The notes beneath the pieces are model-generated. The model ran no database searches. It had not been told where the DNA came from and saw only the letters and a program-made list of their open reading frames with translations. The position numbers were made by a program, and so were the translations under genes. From Archegozetes longisetosus (lineage: Eukaryota > Arthropoda > Arachnida > Sarcoptiformes > Trhypochthoniidae), in contig JAEMBT020000009.1 in NCBI GenBank assembly GCA_018873245.2, positions 9,341,288 to 9,405,287 on the forward strand: a stretch of 64,000 nt of DNA, read 5' to 3'. This document shows, piece after piece, positions 1 to 11,934 of this stretch. Position 1 is the stretch's first letter, and each line of letters starts with the position of its first letter.

Positions 1-959
1 AAGAAGTTTCAATTAATTTTGCTTACGGTTAAGACTGAATACAAAGTACAAGAAAACCATTTTTCAAATAAGAAATGTTTTGTTGCAGATTTATACCTTT
101 TCATTGTATTAAAACGCTTAATTAAATATTTTAAGTGTTTTAAAACATAAAATGATATATCTTTAAAATATCGATGCAGAAAATGTTTTAAACTATTCAC
201 CAAATTTACAATTGTTTTTAATATTACAAATTATTTCAAAAATAAATCTTTAGTAGTAAAAGAACCCAATTGTATAACGCTGGTATAGTGAGTAAACAAT
301 CTTCACGTGTCATTTGAAAAACACTTTTTTAACAAGTGTTTAGAACCTTAGCAGCTGTTCTCAATAGAAAAACAATAAAATCTTTGTAGACATAAAAAGT
401 CTAGACATAAAGAAATGATACAAAAGTGAGAGGTTTTCCAGCTGCTCTTATAATGGGCTTTTGTTCTAAAATTTCTACCTAGAATTCAAAAATGATTAAA
501 AGCAAATTGTGCTTTGCCTTATCAAACATTTTTTGCATCAGTATTTTAGGAATTCGGGGTATTTATACAAGTTTATATTGAAAAATCGCCTGTTTTTAAA
601 AGAATAAAATCACCGCATTTATTACTCAGGGCATATATTCAGTGATTGTTCATCGACTGTGGTCTCAGGAATCGTCACTTACAGAGGATGTAAAAATTTA
701 GTTCGAACGAACAGTTTGTCTAATCCGACGAGTAAAATCAAAACTATTTATACATTCAAGGTATTGAATATATTAAAGTGATGCATAATCTAGATTTAAG
801 AATATATTCAAATTAACTGATCCACTGAAACTGAGTGACTTAATTGTAGAAAATCAAATTTTTTTTACCTATTAAAATGCTGTCGAATATTTAAAATAAT
901 ATTGTGAAGATATTTTTCACACCAAATAGCATTACTTTACTGTCAGTTTATTTTTAAAG
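1..959. other. No gene recognised; left flank of carboxylesterase
   Basis: This stretch is AT-rich. I saw no exon with protein similarity in it on either strand. The carboxylesterase that follows lacks its first exon (signal peptide and first strands). That exon could lie here as a very short exon that I cannot recognise, or to the left of the window. Confidence 0.5.
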
Positions 960-3900
960 GGTATTTCATTTGGTGAATCACCTACTGGTCAATTAAGATT
1001 CAAGAAAACAGTACCGAAAACATATTCAAACCCAACATCTATCGATGCAAAAAATTATCGTAACCCTTGTATGCAAATTCTACCTTTAAATTTTCCATTT
1101 CCATCAGGAACTTCTTCAGAAGACTGTTTGTTTCTCAACATATGGACTCCAACATTGAATAGTTCTGCTAATCTTCCAGTCATGTTTTGGATATTTGGCG
1201 GAGCATTTGTTATAGGATCTGGAAGTGAAACCATTTTGACGACATTCAGTCTGAGTAATATGTACGAAGGGACACAGTTATCCTTAAGAGATGTTATAGT
1301 GGTCACTTTTAATTATCGTTTGGGTGTTTTTGGATTCTTATTTGGTAATAGTTCTGAAGCTCCGGGAAATGTTGGTCTATGGGATCAGGCTACAGCTCTT
1401 AACTGGACTCGAAATAATATTAAGAACTTTGGTGGAAATCCAGATAATATATTGGTATTTGGTGAAAGTGCCGGAAGTATTTCCGTCAGTAATCATATTG
1501 TATCAAATGTTACCCGAAACATGTTCAGAAGAGCTATTATGGAAACAGGTATTTGTATGAAAGTTTTTGACAACAGTTTGTTTAGGATAGTTCTAAAGAA
1601 ACTATTAAAAATTGAAAATATAGTGGAACCTCATTATAGGCAACTCGCTTTTGCCAAATATGAAGGCAACGTTTCCAAAAGGGCTTATATCCAAAAAATG
1701 CGAAACGAAGAAAAACACAAAAATCGTTTTAGAAGTTTGTTTCTCGTTCAATCCGTTTGAAGTCTTGTTTCTATTTAAAAGATAGGAAAACGTGGTTAGA
1801 AAAATGTAGTTAGAAAAATTAGACTTAATTAGAAAAATTTTAATTAATAAAAATATTTTCGGATATAAGATCTTTTGGAATTAAAACAAGCCTTTATTCC
1901 GAAAGGTCTTAAATCCAAGTGAGAAGGGCAAAAGTTAACACAAAATTAGTGAGTTTATATTTTTCTAAACTTTAACTGTTCATTCATTAAACGATTAACT
2001 TCTGTTTTTTTGATAAAAATTGCTTCGATATCAATGTTTAGAATGAATTTTCATAAAAATAAAATTAAATAACAAGAGATGTTTTACTTGCCCTCGTGTG
2101 GCAGAAACATTGAATTTGGTCATTTTTTCTGGTTTTTAATTGGTCTAAATGGGATATAAGTCTTTTTGGAAATAAATTGCCGATGGATTTAAGCCTCTTT
2201 GGAAAATACTTGATTTTTTATCTCATTTTTCCATAAGATTTAGACATTCCAGAGAATTTCAAACCTTTTTTCAAATTTCTCGCATCTAAATATATAAGAA
2301 TGAATGTGTGACTCAATTTTTAAAATTTTGGCGTTTAAGCCCTTTTGGAAACAAAGCCTTCATATAATAATTGCCTGTAAAGACTATTTCCTATATTCAA
2401 TATAAATAATTTCATTGCTTATAAAAAGTTTAAATGATTTTTAATCAAGATAAAACTCAAATTAGATACAATCTAAAGAAATCAAAAATTTTAGTTTGTT
2501 TTTGGTTAAAAAAGCGATTATTCAATATTATTAGTGCTTCGCCCAAATCGAGTTCGAGTCGAGTGAGAACAGATTTGAATTTGAATCGAAAAAAACCAAG
2601 TCGAGTCTGTTCAATATGAGATTTGAACTCTTCTCGAGCTTACTCGAAGTCTCCAGTTCACTTCAAATAACAAAGTGAGTTCCTAAATCGTTTTGATATC
2701 TTGTAGAATGGGTCTCCTTTTACATAAAAATGTGTTTACGAGATAATTACGAGGTAAATTTGGTGCGAGGTTGTCGAATATTCTAGAAATTTCCAGAACA
2801 ACCCACAGTTTTCTTGTATATTCTAACAAATTCTAAAATGTTATAAAGAATTGTAGAATGTTTTAGAACACTCGATAAATTTCTCAAACGTTCTAGAACT
2901 TTCTAGAATTTTTCATAAGATATTAGAAAGTTTTAAAAAATTTTAGAACATTTTTCCAATTTATTTTAAATTCAAATCTTTGAAATCTTTTTGAGCCCTA
3001 ACCGGATTTGATTTAGAATCGAATCGAACTCGACTCAACTGATTTCGATTCGAAACTTTTAAGGATTCGAATTCGGAATTTTGACTTAATTTGTTAAACT
3101 GCTCAAATCGACTCTACTCGTGTGGAGTAGTATCTAAAACATTAATCGCTTATAGTGAGGTGAAGCGAAAGCTATGTGTACAAACTTACAATATTGCCTA
3201 TAACGTGGATTTACCTATTGCAAGGTTACCCATTTCAAGCAAATATGAGTATTATTACAAAAGAAATTTGTCAGTGACTAAGGGTTGAATTATAGTGAAA
3301 ATTGCTTTTACTAAGGTTGCCTACAATGAGGTCGCACTATAATTATAAAAAAGCTTCGAATATACTAGCAAATATAGGGGTAAACTTCCTATGAATATTC
3401 AACAAACTTTCCCCAATCAATAAGTGCCAAAGAGAGTTTATTCAAGTGTTGCTACATTTCCTATTTTCAATAGTAGACTCCCTGATTTTCAGCTCTTACC
3501 CTCTCCCTCTCCTAGTAAGCGGCAACGCAAAATAAATACCCAAATTTATGCTATGAATCCTATTTTTATAAATTGAGTCGTCGCCAAAAGAAAATAATGC
3601 TCTCTGGGCAACACTTAAGGTCGACTCTTAGTTTTCAGGGTCACAGGTTCGGAGCTCTTGCGCCTGCAATGTTTTAAATCCGAAGCAAGAGCTGAGAACT
3701 GAGTTGGTTAGCGATGAGTGCCCTCACAGATCTTTTCTTGTGTTCACCCGTAAGGCAAAAGTACATAATGTGCCTGCTTTTTGTAAGGGGCAGACTTGTT
3801 AGGAGCGCTCGATTTATACAAGTATTGGACAAAAGGTTGATCATAATTCAATTGAAAACTAGTGTCACAGACGTAAATTCAATGAGAGCTTAGCCAGACT

Positions 3901-5344
3901 AGACGTGGACTCACTGAATTTGTACCCAGGACACTAGTTTGGGAATAGGTAATTTAGGGGTCAACGTGAAGATTAGTGTTTTTCTTATAAATTTTTCTCC
4001 GTTTAATTTTATTTAGAATTTCTTTTGGTTAATTTAACCTAACTTAATTTAGCTGTTACGTCTTAAAATAAGACCTAAAATGGTCCATCTGCATTTGTTT
4101 CAAGCATAAATATTCAGCATTTCTTTTAAAATTAATCAAATTGAGAAGCGCTGCCTATATAATCCGAACAGAATCCATACAAAGCATTGATAAATTACCC
4201 TACGTCTCACAGGTTCGGGTTATTTCAAAATATTCTCAAGAGATAAATATTATTCATATGAATTGGCGCGAAGATTCGCATCAAATTCTTCAGTAGCAAA
4301 AACAGGTCGCTGTGATGATGATAGAAATTGGATCGCTTGTTTGCGAACAAAAACTGCATCAGAGCTACTTCTTGCTCAAACAACTGCCATATCATGGAAC
4401 CCAAGTCATCCATTCGCAACTGCATGGATCGCACCCTTTCAAACAATTTTTGGAGATGAATTCATGCCGATACCAATTCCTCAGGCGGTAAAAGAAGGAA
4501 ATTTTAATTCGTGTTTGAATTTCCTAATAGGGCACAACGAAATGGAAGGCGCAATACTAACAGAGTTCATAGAACTTGCAGTAGGTTTGTCGCTCAGATA
4601 TGTTACGAGCATTGAAACTCCTATTCTTAATAAGAGTATAGTATTCAGTGATATTAAGAATCATTTTATCGACAATAACACGATTGGAGAATTAATTGCT
4701 CAGAAATATACAGAAGGTTTTACTGATATATCAGTTCAAAGAAATCCAAACCCTATTCGAAGATCTGCTGTTTATGCTTTTGGAGATTATGTTTTTGTTT
4801 GTCCAACAATTTTGTTTGGAGGTTATATCAGTAAATACTCTAGTTTTAAAGGAAAAGTATTTCAGTATAGACTGACTTACGCTCACAGTCAGTCCATAAG
4901 CCATTCAAGTAAATGGGCAAATGTGACACATACCGATGACCTTCCACTTGTCTTTGGTTTGCCGTTCAAGCCTATAGAAAAATTCACTTGGAATAACAGT
5001 GACAGGAAATTGAGTAGAAAAATAATGAACATTTGGACACATTTTGCCAAATATGGGTCAGTTTGAAATAAATTTGTTTTATTCAATAAACTCATACGAA
5101 AATCATTAAACATTTTTACAGTAAACTTCCAAAAGTTAATGGTAATGATTGGCCTCCTTACAGTCTTAATAGTGATAATAGTGTAAATGCAACTTATATG
5201 GAACTACATGCAGACGATAATCGATTGGGAAGAATTTTTGTCAATGCTTATGATGGTAAAGATGATGGATTCAATCCTCCTGTTATAGGAAATTGTTTCA
5301 ATTTTTGGGATAAGATAGTTAGAGGACAATTTGGGCTAGATTAA
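960..5344 (+). CDS. Carboxylesterase/cholinesterase-family hydrolase, three exons, 5' exon not found
   Basis: Exons are 960-1548, 4213-5056 and 5122-5344. All boundaries are AG/GT and the frame is kept across both joins. The first visible exon follows an AG at 958-959 and opens with the family sequence GISFGESPTGQLRF. It continues through the EDCLFLNIW box, the oxyanion-hole motif FGGAF and the nucleophile elbow FGESAG (catalytic Ser). Exon 2 holds the region of the acid residue (GHNEMEG) and the catalytic His in the segment ending HTDDLPLVFG. Exon 3 gives a natural C-terminus, with its stop at 5342-5344. The triad is therefore intact and the gene looks functional. Family members are usually secreted or membrane-anchored alpha/beta hydrolases that cleave esters, including xenobiotics; I see no anchor at the C-terminus. 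The N-terminal signal exon is missing from my model. A juvenile-hormone-esterase or acetylcholinesterase role cannot be decided here. Intron 1 is 2.66 kb and intron 2 is 65 bp. Confidence 0.88.
2781..2798. promoter_or_regulatory. Four-unit heat-shock-element-like site (first)
   Basis: TTCTAGAAATTTCCAGAA fits the pattern TTCnnGAAnnTTCnnGAA exactly. This is the binding pattern of heat-shock factor trimers. It lies inside intron 1 of the carboxylesterase, in a stretch of about 190 bp (2775-2965) rich in decayed TTCTAGAA-like words, so it may be repeat-derived and not a selected site. Confidence 0.35.
2891..2908. promoter_or_regulatory. Four-unit heat-shock-element-like site (second)
   Basis: TTCTAGAACTTTCTAGAA also fits TTCnnGAAnnTTCnnGAA exactly, 110 bp after the first such site in the same carboxylesterase intron. 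The same caveat applies: the surrounding sequence is low-complexity. Confidence 0.35.
3856..3940. repeat. 85-bp hairpin with AAACTAGTGTC arms
   Basis: Perfect 11-bp inverted ends (AAACTAGTGTC at 3856-3866, GACACTAGTTT at 3930-3940) enclose a short loop in the carboxylesterase intron. It may be a very short MITE or solo hairpin. No target duplication could be assigned. Confidence 0.4.
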
Positions 5345-7741
5345 AAATTCCTTATTCATTCTTTGCTAACCAAATAATTTAACAATATGAATTTCAAAAT
5401 ATTATTTAAAAATTGGATCATTTAACTTTAGTCTAAATTTCATTTTTTCGATTAGAAACTCGTTTTTATATTAAAGTCTCTCTTAGAATTAAATCATGGA
5501 ATAAGCGAAAGTTTTATTTTACTCATTTGTATAGCTGTCTTAATGCGACCGTGCGTGCTTTTTTAGTATACTCATTGAGTTAGTACTTCCTTAATTCGAT
5601 TCAAATCGCGCTTACTTTCACAATTAGATCCGTGAAAACAGTATAAACACAACTCTGAGTTAAAGCTAAACAAAAACGTTTTTTTTTATTTAATGAGTTA
5701 TAAAGCATTACACCTATATTGTGTTTAAAATTAAAACGTTTGTAAACTCTGATTTGGACTTAAATATGAAGAGAAATGGCCAAAAATTAGAATATGGGCT
5801 TAAACTTAAGCCAATTCCTGATAACCGGTAATTGAGTGATTGGTCGATCATTTATCGTCAAAGCTCATTGACTGGTTACCCATGTTTTATCACTAATTGT
5901 AAAAGCATTAAATATTTTTTTTACCCATGAACCGAACCCTTTACATTTTACGGTTCTGTTCTGCAAATCGCAATCATAAATGCTCAAAAAACTGCATTTC
6001 TCAACTGTGTCTACTCGAGAATTCTTCGTATTAGTTCTAAATAGAAAATTTAGCAGTTATTTCAATTCAAACTGTGAATTCGAAACAAATACTAATTGAA
6101 AAGTAAATAAAATGCTTCAGAAATCGATTTCTACGATGTTTTAGAAAGGATTTGTTGCAATAGAAATTTTTAAGATAAATTTTAAACTTTACTTTCTTGA
6201 ATATTTCATTAAAGTTTATATTGAAATCTTACTTTAAATCTCTTTAATAGAATTTTAACACCTTTAAAATCTCTAAGATCATCAATTGCTGTTGTATTGA
6301 TTGTTATTTTGAGAACATAATTCTCAAAGTTCTAGTGTACGACTGATTACTTCAGACATTTGATAATTTTGACCGAATTAATCTTTCAAATATACTTTCT
6401 GAAACTTGAATTAAACCTAAAAATGTTTCATTTACTCTAGATGGTGTCGTATTATCACAAAACCTTCACTAGTAATGCTCAAAATTGAATGAAAAAGTGG
6501 TTGGATTTGCATTTTCTTTCTTCAGTGATTATATTTTCATTTACTGTTTACTTATAACCAGAATGAATTTCGAAGATCTGAATTGATAGAATCATGAGGC
6601 TCATATTATAGTATGAGAATCCATCAATAACTAAATTTCGAAAAGAACTTGATTTTGAACTTTCTGGAACTAAACTGACGAATTCTGAATCCTTTCACCC
6701 TTTCAATCACTTAGGATAAAACTGTAAAACATTTGTGAGTTAAAGAAATTAAAAAATTGTTGTACTCGAAATGTGAATTTAAGTTTCAGACTTATAATAA
6801 ACTATCTATTAACTGGCAAATTTATGCAAGTGATGATTAGATTACTCCAATTCTGTATTCTGAGAATCATCTTACCAGTGAAATTTTTTTTATAGATAAT
6901 AAGAATTTCAGAATAATATATAATATTATACAGAAATATTAAATTTCTCTATTCAATCATAAGATATTGAGAGCGCATACGAAAATTATGTTTTAATCGA
7001 TCTGATAAAAAATACAGTTATAAACGATTAGATCTCAAACCGGTCGGAATAGATTGAAAATAAAATTAACTTTTGCACTCTTCTCGACTCATTTGGATAG
7101 GAAATAGATCTTAAGAGCTATTTACTATTCATTTTACAGGGAAGAGATATAAAAATATTCAATCCATTTTCAACGAAAATGATTAACCCCGGATAAGGAT
7201 GAGATCCAATCGCTTCACGTCCTGACGGTATTCTCACTTGGGTTTAACATATTGAACTTCTAAAAGGAGAGATTATAAGCTTCTAATGACTTGAATGTAG
7301 ATTTTAATATACCAAAGTGGTCAGTGATTCAGATGTCACACCATTTATAAATGTTAACCTTCTACCGATGTCAGAGAGAAATGTATGTTCTGACATTATA
7401 ATATAGTGAGTCCATTTAATATCTGGATTTCAATTCAGTTCCTGCAATTTCCTGTATATATTCAAGCGATCAATTTTTATTCTCTGCTGTACTCAATTTT
7501 AGTTAAATAAATGTGTAGTCAATAATTCCAAATTAAGTAAAATTTTCTTTTGAAAATAAGATGAATGTGAATGTCTCAACGCACAATGAGGTATAGTAAT
7601 TCCCTAAAGAACAAAAACTGTAAATTAACATGATCAAAAATTCTAGTAATAAATTATATTAATTGGTCGCTTATTTCAATTTAACCAAAAGTCTAATGTT
7701 AAATATTTTTCTTAATAGATGTAAATCGCTTTATGTTGATT
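5345..7741. other. Intergenic, nothing recognised
   Basis: About 2.4 kb of AT-rich sequence between the convergent carboxylesterase and gustatory-receptor-like genes. I found no open frame with protein similarity and no clear repeat pair. Confidence 0.5.
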
Positions 7742-8872
7742 TCAATAATTTGTTTGAATTAAGATTACGGAATAGGATATAATTATAGATGTAATTGTTA
7801 ACAGAGTTGTCGAATTAATTCTATACATTCCAAACGCTGTGAACCCGAGTTCACGATTCTCTTCTGAAATAAACTGCAATATACTTAAATTATATAATTC
7901 TTCAATATCCATAGCAACAGATTGTTTTTTAACTAAACACTTTTCAAATGAATTGATCAGATTAGACATTGATTTAGGGATAATATTGCAGACAAAGCAT
8001 AAACATATCAATACAGGATAGTTCATAACAATTGCAGGAATAACATGATTATAACTTTTATCGATATCAATAGCTACGAAACAAATAGATGTGATCTGAG
8101 TATTAATACAAATCGATATTATGATCAGAATCGGTAGAGACAAAAGTTTATCAAGTTCTTTAATTTCATTTTTGAGATAAAAAATTTTACTATGACAGGA
8201 AGCAACACTCAGTTGTGCCACATTTTCTCTCATATGATTTAATTCTGTGCTTATTAATAGACTTTCATAAGCAATTAATGCAATAGTTGTTGTTTCGATA
8301 GTCCGAGAAAATAAGAATTGTAGTGAACGTATTATGAAATAGATATCAAAATTGAAGCGATGATTCAAGTGATATAATCCTTTGAATAATATGAAAGAAA
8401 GTATCAGATACAGAGTTTGTATCGAAATTATTTTGAGACCAACTTTTTTCTCCTCAGTTCTGGCTGCACCCAAGAATTTGTAATCAGACAATAAGTTAAT
8501 TATTTTTCTTCCTTTGAAAACTAATATGAAATGCAATGTTAAAAGTAATGAAAAGAAAACAATTGATGAGAAAAGACCGATAATTCTAACAGTTCCTGAT
8601 TTTTGTGTAAATAAATTGAATTTATTATTGATGCGAGCTTCAATATCTGTAAAATAGATATATAGTAATAGAACTAAAAACAATACAATATTCCACGTGA
8701 TTGTGAACAGCTTTTTTAAAACTGTTTGTTTTTCAACTTCATAACCACAATAAGAAATACCGCATAGTTTGTGAAAATTTATTAAATAATTTAAACCATT
8801 TCTTCTATTCATGTCTATAACTTTGGTAAATATCGAGTCATTTCTTATACTCCCAACACTTTGCGTAAACAT
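7742..8872 (-). CDS. Gustatory-receptor-like 7-transmembrane protein, single exon
   Basis: The protein has 376 residues, a normal length for an arthropod gustatory receptor. Hydrophobic segments lie near residues 55-75, 95-118, 147-165, 175-205, 243-266, 276-298 and 352-373. The C-terminal end has the family layout: a charged loop, then FGMYRINSTTLLTITS and a last membrane segment ending SYSVILIQTN. This corresponds to the TYxxxxxQF signature, with S for T and TN in place of F. Such proteins are ligand-gated cation channels in chemosensory neurons. The frame is open from the ATG at 8872 to the stop at 7742 with no intron; a second in-frame Met at residue 21 is an alternative start. Large intronless receptor families are known in mites, so this is probably one member of a bigger set. 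The ligand is unknown. Confidence 0.82.
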   Translation of the reverse strand: MFTQSVGSIRNDSIFTKVIDMNRRNGLNYLINFHKLCGISYCGYEVEKQTVLKKLFTITWNIVLFLVLLLYIYFTDIEARINNKFNLFTQKSGTVRIIGLFSSIVFFSLLLTLHFILVFKGRKIINLLSDYKFLGAARTEEKKVGLKIISIQTLYLILSFILFKGLYHLNHRFNFDIYFIIRSLQFLFSRTIETTTIALIAYESLLISTELNHMRENVAQLSVASCHSKIFYLKNEIKELDKLLSLPILIIISICINTQITSICFVAIDIDKSYNHVIPAIVMNYPVLICLCFVCNIIPKSMSNLINSFEKCLVKKQSVAMDIEELYNLSILQFISEENRELGFTAFGMYRINSTTLLTITSIIISYSVILIQTNY

Positions 8873-10223
8873 TTTCTGAGTTTAAGTAAAAGTACCCTAA
8901 AAATATGATTTATGGCTTAGTCTGTTTCCCAAAATATAACTTCGACACAATTAAGTTAATAGAAATATTCAAATTCAATAGAACACATCATATATTAATC
9001 ATTTTATTATACAATACCTTTATTCCCATTCAGCTTAAGTAGGAAGAAAATAAATTTTGTTAATGGAAATTTGTACTTTATATGAATTTTGCATCAAATC
9101 AAACGAATATTATATTGGAATCTGAAATATTTATTATTTACAAAAAAAATAAAAGATTTATCGATTAGTTTCAAACATATACTCGAACGCCTATTATGTA
9201 TACAAAAAAATATACTCTAACTTCTCATTGTTTGATTTAATATCTATTCATGATAGGATATGAAATGCGTAAAGTATTTGTTATTAGAGACAAATAAAGT
9301 TTTTTATTCTTAGAAATAGTTTATGAAGTTTACAAATTGTTTATCTACTTGGCTAAACGTATGGAATAAAATTTAAATAAATTTTCGAAGTTTTTTCTGT
9401 GGATTGAATTGTGAATTTTCAGTTTTGATATTGTGTATGCAATAAGCTACAATATTTATGTGAAATCTTTGAAGTTTGCTTCTTTTATTTTTATTAAATT
9501 TAAGTTTAGGTTAAAAAATTATACTATTATTTAGATTTTAATTTTATGAAAAATACACACGCTAGAAAAATAAAATAAAATTTCATTCTCTATTGAAATA
9601 TCTAGTATCAAGTGAAATATCATTTATGACTAAAATTATTCTAAAATTTCATGCTTAGATTCTTGATGCTTTATTTTCTTTACTTAATGGATATCTGGTT
9701 TTTATTATATTTTTTTACACAAATGCATTTTTTTGCAAACTGTCAAAAAGTAAATTTTGAGAGTTTCACATAAGAATTTTAGTTTTTTCAAATAAATTAT
9801 TAAAACTAAAAATTTAGTCCGAGTATTTGGTTCCAACTCCGAAAAGTAAACTACAACTAATAATGATGGCGATGAACTAGAAAAATAAGTTCAATTCGAT
9901 CAAAATATTCAAATAATAGTAAATGATTTAGCGTCATTAATTTTTTTTGTAGAAAAATGATTCTATTTCAAATGTATTGATACAAATTATATGTATATCA
10001 TATAATAATTTATCAATTATATATATTCCTGCATAACTTAACTACTCTTCATAAATTTTTCTGAATCCTTATATTTGTAATAAAGCTCTAATGAAAATTA
10101 CATTGTTAAAATATTCGGTGCTCAAAAATAAAAATGATTCTTGGCGAGTTAAATATCCACACAAAGAGAGTGGAAAAACCAATCACTTTTCTTGTGATAT
10201 TACTTGATTATGGCTCATAACTA
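8873..10223. other. Intergenic, nothing recognised
   Basis: Very AT-rich, about 1.35 kb, upstream of the gustatory-receptor-like gene. Its promoter presumably lies at the left end, but no element can be named. No coding signal was seen. Confidence 0.5.
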
Positions 10224-10739
10224 GGGTGACCACCTCTGGCTTGTCTCATGACGGGACAAAAATATCAAAGGGGGGACCCTTACATATTTAAAAAGAAAAA
10301 TACCACTTTTATTAATCATTAGAAATATTTAGGTGTCAAACAATACATTCTAATATTAAAAAATTGAAAATTATTAGTCATGGTTGATTTCAGAGGTATT
10401 TTTTGTTAGAAACAGCATCATCCCAAAGTTATTCAAAGGTAAGAAATACTGGTTTATATCAGATATAAGTCAAGGTAGAAAAATTTAATTCTATTACTTT
10501 TGATTTTAAACCACAGCTGTTCAAAACTTAAGCTGAATTTCTTAATTCCTTATCATTTGTAAAATAAATTTTATGTTTGAACTTTTGAGAAATATTTTTC
10601 TAAGCGTATTTTTCAAAATGAAAATTGAAAGACGGGACGAGTAATTGTCCCGTCGAGAGATTTTAGTTTGACGGGATTTCTGTCTTTTATTTTTAAAAAG
10701 ACGGGACTGTCCCGTCAAAAACCGGAAGGGTGGTCACCC
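10224..10739. mobile_element. TA-flanked MITE, 516 bp
   Basis: Inverted ends GGGTGACCACC (10224-10234) and GGTGGTCACCC (10729-10739) are flanked by TA on each side (10222-10223, 10740-10741). Both ends continue with related ACGGGACA/TGTCCCGT words. There is no internal ORF. A TA duplication suggests a Tc1/mariner-type mover. A 3-bp duplication (PIF/Harbinger) would need other boundaries and is less well supported. Confidence 0.7.
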
Positions 10740-10928
10740 TACTTATAACGTCTATTCCAGGATGTCTAGTCCGATTTATTTCTTGTTTCTCAATATGTTA
10801 TATTCCGAATAGCATTTTGAGGGTAGTCTGATAAAACCGCGTCTACAAAACGGCAAGAGCGAAATCAGCACGTGCACAAATAGTGTTTTAACGAAACCGC
10901 GCCTAAAAAGCAGTCACTTACTAAATAT

Positions 10929-11134
10929 TGCAATATAAAATGAATGTCTCCTCACAGAGTATAAGTTCTAAGTACTTTATTAGTTAAGTTACTTAATATA
11001 CATATGGGTAAGGACTGACTTTTTCCTTGGAGGGCTTTGCATTTTAAAGGTTTTACTATGTTGGGTGGACTTTAGGGGGAAGGTCGTGCGTTTGAGTTAG
11101 CATAACTATAAGGAGGTGTTTAAATTTTCTTGCA
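10929..11134 (-). repeat. 3' LTR of the retroelement
   Basis: 206 bp, base-for-base the same as the copy at 22996-23201 by eye. It reads TG...CA on both strands. A sense-strand polyadenylation signal AATAAA lies at 10981-10976. It is also the nearest candidate promoter for the opposite-strand chromodomain gene that begins just to its right. Confidence 0.95.
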
Positions 11135-11934
11135 AATTACCCTCGCCGGAAGCGTTTTCGCCCCTGAAAACATTGTTTGATTATTTATATTATTTAGTTT
11201 TTTTACAACAAATTAAGTAAAAATAGTTTTAGGAATAGGATGAATAAAATAGTAGTTCTTAGAGGGGTATAACTGGTTCTAAGATTAATACAATAACATT
11301 TGTGGCGTCTGGAGCGTAGTTTGTGTGAGACCTCGATTCCACGTGTTCCGGTGAGGTTTTTATGATCATAGTATGTTTACAGCAGATTGGTTTCAAGGAA
11401 GTTGTGCGCTATTTTTGATTTTGGTCTATTGTTTTGTTCGCTTGTTGTAAGTGGTTTTGAGGACATTTTCCAGAGTAAGTAAATATTTTTGTTGTTTTCA
11501 TTTAATTTTCTTATAGATTCATGTTTATATATTTTATGTTGGTTTTTGTAGCTTTTTTGTAGTTTTTTTGTTGGTTTTGGTTATTTCGGATTTTATACTA
11601 TTTTGAACTTATTTGGGTAAGTAAAAAAATTTTTTTTAAAACTTGTATGTTTTTGTCAATTTTTTTTGTTGATTTTAATGTATTAACGATTGAATTAGCT
11701 TTTTGTAGGTTAACTTGGTATTTGTCATACAATAACATTAAAAATAAATATTTTTAAAAGGTATGTATTGTGAATGAGTTTGTACTATTAATAAAAGTAT
11801 AAATGTGTTTTTTTAATAGTAAGCTAATGTGTTTTATCAGTTGTTTTTTTGTAACTTTCGTAGTTTGTAATTTTTTTTAACAAACTGATTTTCTATTTTT
11901 ATAGGTCTGCTAACAGGAGGGTCAAACAAAGAGG
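11135..11934 (+). other. Leader of the antisense chromodomain gene, probably with 5' introns
   Basis: No sense ORF occupies this interval. On the plus strand it contains consensus-like donors (GTAAGT at 11475, GTAAGTAA at 11616, GTATGT at 11761) and ends in a strong acceptor, TTTCTATTTTTATAG at 11890-11904, 30 bases before the ATG at 11935. This is what a spliced 5' untranslated leader running out of the adjacent LTR would look like. Confidence 0.5.

Noticed and set aside
9..203. 64-codon minus-strand frame at the left edge
   Set aside because: No recognisable feature and AT-driven composition.
3600..3760. Possible tRNA-derived SINE (GGTTCGGAGC and GAGTTGGTTAGCG words)
   Set aside because: The A-box and B-box-like words are in the wrong order and spacing for a polymerase III promoter, and no poly(A) tail or target duplication is visible.
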